Source: Trichopria drosophilae
Taxonomy: Eukaryota; Arthropoda; Insecta; Hymenoptera; Diapriidae
NCBI GenBank assembly: GCA_030407085.1
Contig: CM059582.1
Coordinates: 25,743,001 to 25,807,000, forward strand
Reading direction: 5' to 3'
Length of the DNA stretch: 64,000 nucleotides
In this document: piece by piece, positions 57,023-64,000 of the stretch
How positions within the stretch are numbered: the stretch's first letter is position 1
How the letters are laid out: each line of letters opens with the position of its first letter
The notes under the pieces: generated by a model
What the model was told of the DNA's origin: nothing
Seen by the model: the letters and a program-made list of their open reading frames with translations, nothing else
Database searches by the model: none
Program-made: the position numbers and the translations under genes

Positions 57023-58483
57023 TATAGGCAGGCGTGTATTCAATATTTGATTATCAAGTTTTAATAAAAATAGAACGACGGTGAATAAATATATATAATT
57101 TATTATACCTGCGACCAAAGTTATCAAGTGCTTGCCCATGAGGGATTTCGTGGCCCCAATAACCATTAAATTTATGCCTTGTCATGAAGGTATCATTGAA
57201 TATGATTTCTCGCATGATGGTTATAGGGTGACATTTCTGGAATGGACATTTCCATGTTTATAATGTAATATGAAATTTTTGTTGAAAATGAGCAATGTAT
57301 GGTACAGTTTTTGTACCGAAATAAACATTTCTTCTTGTTAGTAAATCATATTGAAGTAAAAAAAATATATGTGTTAACTTCTGTCAGTAAACGTTTTCTT
57401 TCCAAATGTTTATTTACAAACGATTGGTGTTAAAAGGTTTAATTATATTTTTTTGTTTTAAAATGTACTTGGTTCATGTATTTCATACGCTATTAATGGG
57501 ATTAAACGCAGCCAGACGGTACGTGTGGTAATCAAAACCCTGATATGATGTCCCCCAGACTTCTTTGCAGAAGTCTGTTTTCTTGTACTTAAATACGTTA
57601 CACCAGATGTGAACCTACAATCCAGTCCTTACATCTTCTGATTCGAAGCTTGTTTCCGACATTTAAAAAAAAACTTCTTTGTACATGTCACCAATACCAT
57701 TGTCCTTTTCAAATCTTGTTAACAAAATGTATGTGATTTAATCTAATTATTTATAGTCCCAATCGATGTTCCCTAATTTTTTATTATCTTAATACTTTTT
57801 AGCAAAAGTATTTCAGCCTTTTACGTAATATGAATCGGTTCATGTAAAAAGGTTACTAAGTAATTTTAGACAGTTTTTGGAAAATGAAAAAAAATTATGT
57901 ACTTTCTACATATATACTATGAATAACAGAAATGTTATTAAACAGAAATGTCATTTTTATGCAATTACCATTATAATACTTACATGGTTTTATGCTTAAA
58001 GTTAAAGGGAGTTTTCAATACTTTTAAAGAACAGTAGACCTGGTATCCTTTTTGTATACATAATAGTATTCTGTGATATAAATCTAACTTTTTATTTGCA
58101 ATTTATTGGAAACAGTCTAATTACAATCTGGGATGTTTTAATAACAAATCTCTTCATCTGCCTTGTTAGAAATAATAGGCCACTTGATCAGAAAATTATA
58201 AAAATCCTAATATCAGATATTCACTGTTATCATTTTTTTTAATCATCAATTTTTACTTTTGTGACCGGCACTTGGCCACTAGCAGATAGTACTCCAAAAA
58301 ATTGTGAACTGTAGAGCATTATTAGTAAACAAACCCTACTTATTGACAATGGTGTTATACCGTTCACATTTGACGTTATACAACAAGGGATCCAAGATTT
58401 AGGTCTCTTTCTGGACACATCGGACAACAGGAAATGAAGATTAACAAGTTTAATATGTGTCAACCGGTGGGTCTGGGGTTTAA
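57023..58483. other. No gene; small hairpin at 57556-57580
   Basis: CAGACTTCTTTGCAGAAGTCTG forms a 7-bp-stem hairpin in a slightly GC-richer piece (57500-57650). No protein or RNA gene is recognised. Confidence 0.45.
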
Positions 58484-58800
58484 TTATTACTTCGACCCAG
58501 ACCTTAAGTCTGGACGAAGTATTGAATTTGGTCACCTCGGGCAAAAAAATTACCCTATAGTTTTTCATCAAATGTCCACGTTTCAGACCCTAAGGAAGCC
58601 AAAAAACGAAAAAAAAAATTTGTGTCCGTGATCTTGTACGTACGTACGTCCGTACGTCCGTACGTCCGTACGTACGTCCCGTTTTTATGTCTCGCGATAA
58701 CTCGCGAACGGATAACCGTATTGATATAAATTTTTTTTAAAAATACGCGTCTTGGCATAACTTAGATCTGATTAGATTTTGGGGCAGATCCACCCGTCCG
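58484..58800. repeat. CTTCGACCCAGACCTTA repeat with CGTACGTC tract
   Basis: It opens with an inverted repeat (CTTCG...AGACCTTAAGTCT...CGAAG, 58491-58520). The family-specific GGTCACCTCGGGCA and TTTTTCATCAAATGTCCACG follow, then a CGTACGTC/CGTACGTA microsatellite at 58635-58680. A GC-richer tail with TCGCGATAACTCGCGAACGG ends the unit. Related copies are at 26225-26345 and 59005-59085. The class is unknown to me. Confidence 0.6.
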
Positions 58801-59004
58801 TTACTAAAAAAAATTAGCCCCAATTAAGTTTCTTTGTAGTTGTTTGCATTTATTTTGAAAAATACAAATTTTATTAAAAAATGTTTCAAACAAAAAAGGT
58901 AGAGCATGAAATTCTCTACAAAAAAGGTTGTATGCATTTTCTTCCTAAAGTCAACGATAATGCCATAAAAACTGGTATAAAATGTTTATGACTATTATCT
59001 GAAA

Positions 59005-59085
59005 AAGTATTGAATTTGGTCATCGCGGCAAAAAAATTACCCTATTGTTTTTCATCAAATTTCGACGTTTCGACCCCCTACCCCC
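59005..59085. repeat. Third partial copy of CTTCGACCCAGACCTTA repeat
   Basis: TATTGAATTTGGTCATCGCGG, AAAAAATTACCCTAT and TTTTTCATCAAATTTCGACG match 58520-58585. A C-rich stretch (CCCCCTACCCCCCAGGGG) and GCGGGCGCATAAGTCCTTTTACGCC-type sequence follow. Confidence 0.65.
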
Positions 59086-59698
59086 CAGGGGTAGTCTTTG
59101 CCAGCCCCTCGGGCGCGGTGACCACCTACGGGCGCATAAGTCCTTTTACGCCCTTGATACGAAAATAACTATTTCGATATATCTAAAAGATGTCTTATAG
59201 ATATCTATAAGATATCCGTCATAGATCTTTTCGACACTTTCAAGATATCTTTGACGAATTATATGTATATATATTGTATATATAATATCATAATAATACA
59301 GACAGTAATTAGTAAAACACAGTAAACATGTAATATGCATCGAATAGTCTATTAGAATACAAGTGCATGAAGTAAGTGTTTTGCAACGTTTATTTATCAA
59401 TACTTCGGCTGGCCTGTTGTCGGGGTCGAAGTTTTGAAAATGCTCATTTTCAATTTTCATAAATATAAGAAACACTATATTGTTGTAACATATCTATCGA
59501 AGCCACTTGGACCTAAATATGATTGGACCCCCAAATATCAATATAATTTTATAATATAATTGAAAGCTGTTAGTAAACAAACTAGTCTTAAGGAATAGCC
59601 GACTCTCCACTGGGTAGAAGTTTCTGAGCGAGCGAAGCGAGCGAGGCACCACGCCAACGCTAGTTTTTTTGTTTCAAATTATACATCTAGTTGTTCCA
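59086..59698. other. No gene; GAGCGAGCGAAGCGAGCGAG tract
   Basis: Near 59160-59250 ATATCTATAAGATATC-type palindromes occur in an AT-rich stretch. At 59628-59648 a GCGAGC-rich tract precedes ACGCCAACGCTAG and may be the end of an unclassified repeat. The 109-codon minus frame is AT-rich and unremarkable. Confidence 0.45.
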
Positions 59699-59907
59699 CA
59701 CTCAAAAAAATGTTCTGGTTAAATATGACTGTACTATTTTTTCTGGTTATAATAACCAGAATTATGGGTAGTTTAATTAGAAAAATAATTGTTTTAACAA
59801 TATCTCTAGTTAAACCAACAATATTTCTGGTTAAACCAACTAGAATTCTGGACATTTTAACCAGAAAAACTGCAAGGGCCTATTTAATCATCTTTTTTTT
59901 CTGAGTG
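59699..59907. mobile_element. 209-bp MITE with CTGGTTAA motif array
   Basis: The left end CACTCAAAAAAATG and complement of the right end CACTCAGAAAAAAAAGATG form the inverted repeat. CTGGTTAA/TTAACCAG occurs at least six times inside in both orientations. CA lies on both sides in place of the usual TA. The 64-codon plus frame that spans it is repeat-derived. The motif is shared with 6886-7595. Confidence 0.75.
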
Positions 59908-60760
59908 CATGTATTCTATTTAGACTTTAAAGAAGTTTTGTATACCGCGTTATAGAAAACGAATACACCTTGCAGTGCATTTTTCCACCAGATGGAAAAA
60001 CTAACTTTCCGGACGGTCCTGATATTAGGTTAGATTTCTCTATATAAGATTAATCATGCATACTTTGTTAACGTTTCAAAATATGGTTCGTCGACGTAAA
60101 ACCGGCTCATAATATTGCTGCGATATTTTCAAAGTACAACTCTACAGTTTCATATAATTTTTGCCAATGGAAATTTGAAAGAACTTTGAGCTTATAAATA
60201 TGTTAGTTCAATGATAAACTTCATGTTTCCATATAAACTCTACTTCGTTTGAATTTATATTTATTGGCACGACATAAAGATACACGACTTTAATTTCTTT
60301 TATTGTTTTCAAAATATTTTTAATAAGGGCAGCCAAATTTTTGACAAGTTAATTGGAGGGATGCTTGAAATAAGGGCCTATAAATATATTAGCGATGTTG
60401 TATCAATTTTTAAACTTCAATAAGCACGATTTAATGAAATAGTATTTCATTAAATCTTATTTTTATGAAAGAAATGTTTATGATTACTGCGTATTAATTG
60501 TTTTGAATTTTCATTACTTTTTAAAAAGATTTGGTGGAGTTAACAATGTATAGAAAGTTTGTCTTCCCTATTTTTGTATGTAGCATTAGACAACGGTTTC
60601 GTTGGATATAAAGAACCTGGCTTTATTACATGATTTCAGTTGTTTTTTTTAGAATAAGAACTTTTTTTACATAGTTTAAATTTTACTTTTTTTAATTTAA
60701 CTTTTAACTAATAAACTTAATTTAACTTTTTTTACAAGTGTTTTTTGGGGGAATTAAAAG
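59908..60760. other. No gene seen; T-rich tract before the next exon
   Basis: AT-rich DNA. The T-rich stretch 60640-60750 could serve as polypyrimidine tract for the acceptor proposed at 60760. Confidence 0.45.
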
Positions 60761-61088
60761 ATCACCATAACTAAAGAACAGACAGAAGGATATTATAAGA
60801 ATTCCAACGATACCAAGGTAAGTTGTTATTATAAATTCTATAACAATTGATTAATAATATAAATTATCCAATGCATAGGAAATGTCTCATACATTTTGTT
60901 TAATACAATTCTTCGACAACAAATATACTACATGTTCCAAATGTACTCGTCTACTGGATTGTAATCTTATCACGCCAATTGGCAACATCCCAGGGGTCGA
61001 TGTATCAACTGCGGAAATGGAATTTGTACTAGTAAAAATAATATTGAGACAAGCCAAATTCCAGGTACCATTAGGCAGGCATAAATAA
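60761..61088 (+). CDS. Candidate two-exon gene fragment of unknown family
   Basis: A first exon (60761-60817) may follow AATTAAAAG. It is open for 19 codons (ITITKEQTEGYYKNSNDTK) up to a consensus donor GTAAGT at 60818. After a 61-bp intron ending ATGCATAG, the second exon (60879-61088) continues in the same frame for 69 codons to TAA. It has a CSKC and a nearby C (TTCSKCTRLLDC), then LITPIGNIPGVDVSTAEMEF and a lysine/arginine-ending tail (PLGRHK). Codon use is less AT-biased than the flanks. The minus strand is also open for 77 codons over the same DNA, which weakens the case. I know no matching family. A host gene fragment or a transposon accessory gene are both possible. The intron is at the short end for insects but acceptable. 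Confidence 0.35.
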
Positions 61089-61267
61089 ATAAAATTTCCT
61101 TTCTTTTCTTTAAAATTCACTTTCCGTGCTTCAACCTTGAAATCTTCTGATTAGTAATTTATTATACAACTCCATACAAATAAATAATAAAAGCAACAAA
61201 AATAACTTTCTCAAAACGACGTCAATACTAAATATATACATGGTGTCACAAAAAAATTAACAGTTAG

Positions 61268-61901
61268 TCCAACCGACACCGTTACATTACTGAAACGTTT
61301 CCAAAACGTTCAAAAATGTTCGAAAATATAATGAACGTTAACGTTGAGAACTTGGGTGAGGAACATTTTAAAAACGTTTCAGTAACGTTTAATGTCTGCC
61401 ATTTTAATATCATTTGAACGTCTGTGAAACGTCTTTGCTAAAAATGTCTACGAATATGAATGTAACGTTTTCAAAACGTTCAAGGTCTGTTTTTAAAACG
61501 TTCCAAATTAATATTTTGGTTTCCATATTAACTTTACAGCCAATAGTAATGGAACGTCTTAGAACCGTCATAGAAACGTCTTTCGAACGTCATAGTACCT
61601 TCCAAAGACGTCCCCACGGCGGATTTTAGACGTTCTCTTGCTATTGAATGAAATTTTAATTTGCATTGTTTCCTGGATGTTTCACGGACAGAAATATGCC
61701 AGACATAATACGTTTTTAAAACGTTTTAATTTCGTTTCTTCTACATGTAAGGAACCTTATTCTGAAGGTATTCGCAGAAAATAAATATTTGACAAATCTG
61801 GACGTTCCATGCACATCTCTAAAATGTTTTTTCCTAATGGTTCAGGAACGTTCAAAAATAAACGTTCCCGGTACGTTAAAGTAACCTCTGTGCCGGTTGG
61901 G
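61268..61901. mobile_element. 634-bp MITE with AACGTT motif array
   Basis: The left end TCCAACCGACACCGTTAC and complement of the right end CCCAACCGGCACAGAGGTTA are related, with a 3-bp gap. They also match the ends at 15795-15997 (CCCAACGGGCAC). AACGTT and AAACGTT(T) recur more than a dozen times in both orientations across the whole element. The open frame 61414-61629 is repeat-derived. It lies directly upstream of the Penelope-like fragment. Confidence 0.8.
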
Positions 61902-61908
61902 AGGTTAA

Positions 61909-62139
61909 GAAAGGAATATCCGTTTAGTATCAAAACCTATTGGTAAAAATATACGTGGTATTAAATTGGGAAAAGACACTATAACATATACAAAAAACAG
62001 CAATGTAGATTACCAGATTCCATGTCTACACTGCAATAGTGTCCATATAGGACAAACAGGAAGGCGATTAGAGACACGCATCAAAGAACACCAACGGAAT
62101 ATAGAAGGAGATGAAACTACCATTAACATTTGTAAATAG
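61909..62139 (+). pseudogene. Penelope-like element fragment, GIY-YIG endonuclease end
   Basis: A frame of about 76 codons with no ATG at its start reads through SKPIGKNIRGIKLGKDT to YQIPCLHCNSVHIGQTGRR and LETRIKEHQRN before a TAG. The arrangement Y-x-I-P-C-x-x-C-(4)-x-I-G-Q-T-G-R-x-L-x-x-R-I-x-E-H is typical of the GIY-YIG endonuclease domain at the C-terminus of Penelope-like retroelements, here with HIG in place of YIG. The reverse transcriptase part is absent, and the domain stops shortly after the conserved EH block. It is a truncated, presumably inactive copy. The AACGTT MITE sits within 8 bp of its left side and may have split the original element. Confidence 0.7.
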
Positions 62140-62446
62140 TAGAAATAACAACTTTAAAGGTTACGGTTGATATTTGAGGTTATATAAGAATGATTAAGTA
62201 CCATGGAACGATTTTATTACTATATGGAAATAGGTTAATCTGACTAGTTTTTGTATGCAAGTGTTTTACTTTCATAAAATGGTTCCACGAACTATTTTTT
62301 TTTGCTCATTCATTTTGATTTCTAGTATTCTAGTTTTCTCCGTAACTTAAAAATCGTCATCAACATTAATTTTAGCGCAGAGAAATTGCAGCTATTACGG
62401 TTTCCGATGACAACGCATAATAGTACTTTTTGCACCAAGGGCGTGA
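62140..62446. other. No gene seen
   Basis: AT-rich DNA between the Penelope-like fragment and the hairpin cluster. Confidence 0.5.
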
Positions 62447-62724
62447 AATGGTCGTTTTACGGGGAGTAAAATGACCATTCATTCTATCATACAAATTACA
62501 GATGTTTACGAATTACTGCGACGTGCAACCCTGACTGCCGAGCTTATTTTTCAATCAGCAATGTTTATGTTTATAATGGAAAATGTGTAGAATACCCCGC
62601 TACTGCGTGTTTATTTGTATTTACAAGTCGTTTTCTATTGTGTCGTTTTTATTTTAAGCCCGAGGGCGTAAAATCGGTATTTCGCGCCCCAAAAATGAGG
62701 CGTAGAATAGTCATTTTACGCCCC
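62447..62724. repeat. Pair of TTTTACGCCC hairpins
   Basis: AATGGTCGTTTTAC (62447-62460) pairs with GTAAAATGACCATT (62466-62479), with one mismatch. GGGCGTAAAAT (62664-62674) pairs with ATTTTACGCCC (62713-62723) around a smaller inner GGTATTTCGCGCCCC/GAGGCGTAGAATA stem. The two hairpins, 200 bp apart, may be the two ends of one foldback element. Confidence 0.65.
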
Positions 62725-64000
62725 TGAATCGTCAAATGAATTAACTTTATTTTATTTCGTAATATGTACGAAATAGCAATGCGACATTGAAAAAATTGAC
62801 ATTACTACATTAAAGAAATTATAAGCGATTACGGAAAATGATTTAAATTATGAAAATGCATTTAAAGTTAGGAAATTGCCTTCAGTTAATATTTTAAAAT
62901 CATTTTTATTTTTGAATGTGCAGATTAAGTTTTAAAAGTTAAATATTCCAATCGTGAAATAAAAATTCTATGAATTTACTGAATAATGAAAGGTTATATT
63001 GCGTTAGGAATATAGTATTTTATTTTAATATCTGAATATACATTGGCATCTGCGCAAATTTCATCCTTCCGTAATATGATATTTCATATTTCATGTACTT
63101 TAATTGTGTTTTCGATTTCGATCTGAAATTATATCCAGAATTAGTATAAAAACCTAATATTAAAGATATTTCTTGATTTCATGTTTTAATGAAAAATGAA
63201 TTAAAGTAAAAAGGATTTTTGTTTTTACTCCCTTTTTTTAACATACTGAAATGTAAAATTTTAATTTTGCACTTTATTTTAGACCGTGTACTAACTTCAG
63301 CGAAAGCACGCAATATATTTCATGGCCGTGCGTACTAAAATGTTTACTACTTGTGCAGGTATTAAACTTTATATCGTAAAAAGTTTCGATACTTGCAGAA
63401 TTTTTTTACGTTTAAATCGTTTTGTTTTAGCAAATTAAACGCGAATTTTTAACAAAATATATTTAGGTATGATAATTATTTCGTAGAATTCTATAAAATA
63501 TAACTACATTCGATTTTGTATAATCCCTTGCCGTAACAAAAAACAGTAATTTTCTAAATCCTACTTTAATACAGTTTTTATAGAGATAGAAAAGTGCTAC
63601 ATTTAATGTCTTTATATATCAGCGTATAAAATTAATATAGAATATATTTAGTATATGTTATAAATTTTACATATTCATGTTACTGAGCTTTAAGTGCTGT
63701 TGTAAACTAAATTTCATATTTTTGTCAGTCCCGAAACTGAAAATAAGAATTTACATTATTCAGAACTATAAATGTGCCTATTTTCTCTCTCAGTAATTTA
63801 GAAAAATGTTATTTCATCGTTTTGACGAGACTTGCCTGATTTCAAATGCTAATTTCTCATGAAATTGACAAGGATGGAAAGTCAATGTTGATTTTAATTA
63901 TCTTAAATTATAGTCATAAGAACTTTTCATGGAATACATTAGCTCCTAAAATGATTCAGTAAAATTGGCGGATTAACTCGGGGATTCTAGACCGTATCTA
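62725..64000. other. No gene seen
   Basis: AT-rich DNA to the end of the window with no recognised frame, splice signal or repeat. Confidence 0.5.

Overview
The window looks like gene-poor, AT-rich nuclear DNA from an insect. The only clear host exon encodes one peritrophin-A (CBM14) chitin-binding domain of the obstructor/CPAP3 class of cuticle proteins. The reverse-transcriptase and mobile-element families are of insect type. The long LINE at 31.1-33.2 kb resembles elements I associate with ants and other Hymenoptera, so a hymenopteran is my best guess, but that rests on memory of the family and not on a search. There are no bacterial-type operons, and nearly all open frames of 60-100 codons are chance openings in AT-rich DNA.

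Layout: 0-3.4 kb holds hairpins, unremarkable DNA and a 130-bp foldback element. 3.39-3.68 kb (minus) is the obstructor-E-like exon with good splice sites at both ends. 5.65-5.99 kb (plus) is a possible two-exon gene encoding a truncated MADF domain. From about 6.9 kb onward the window is a mosaic of repeats. There are short non-autonomous DNA transposons at 9.3, 15.8, 16.05, 17.8-20.0, 24.3, 29.1, 41.6, 41.9, 46.8, 48.2, 49.9, 54.4, 55.1, 56.5, 59.7 and 61.3 kb, and a tRNA-derived SINE nested inside one of them (18.3-18.75 kb). Two broken LINEs, one inserted into the other, fill 29.6-33.2 kb. A Penelope-like endonuclease fragment lies at 61.9-62.1 kb. A dispersed family carrying a GGCGGATCC-like core recurs at several places. 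A second candidate spliced gene fragment sits at 60.76-61.09 kb.

The most striking pattern is that many of the small transposons share one design. They have short terminal inverted repeats starting CCC or CAC/CTC, often a TA dinucleotide on both sides, and an interior studded with many copies of one short palindromic motif. The motif differs between families: AACGTT, CTAG, CCWGG, AGTGAAATTTCACT, AAGTAAATATTTACTT, CTGGTTAA. No transposase for them is present here. A separate set has TTAA at the ends and CCC termini, as in piggyBac. The genes do not form a visible pathway. If the obstructor exon is the second exon of its gene, much or all of the rest of the window could be its first intron or 5' flank.
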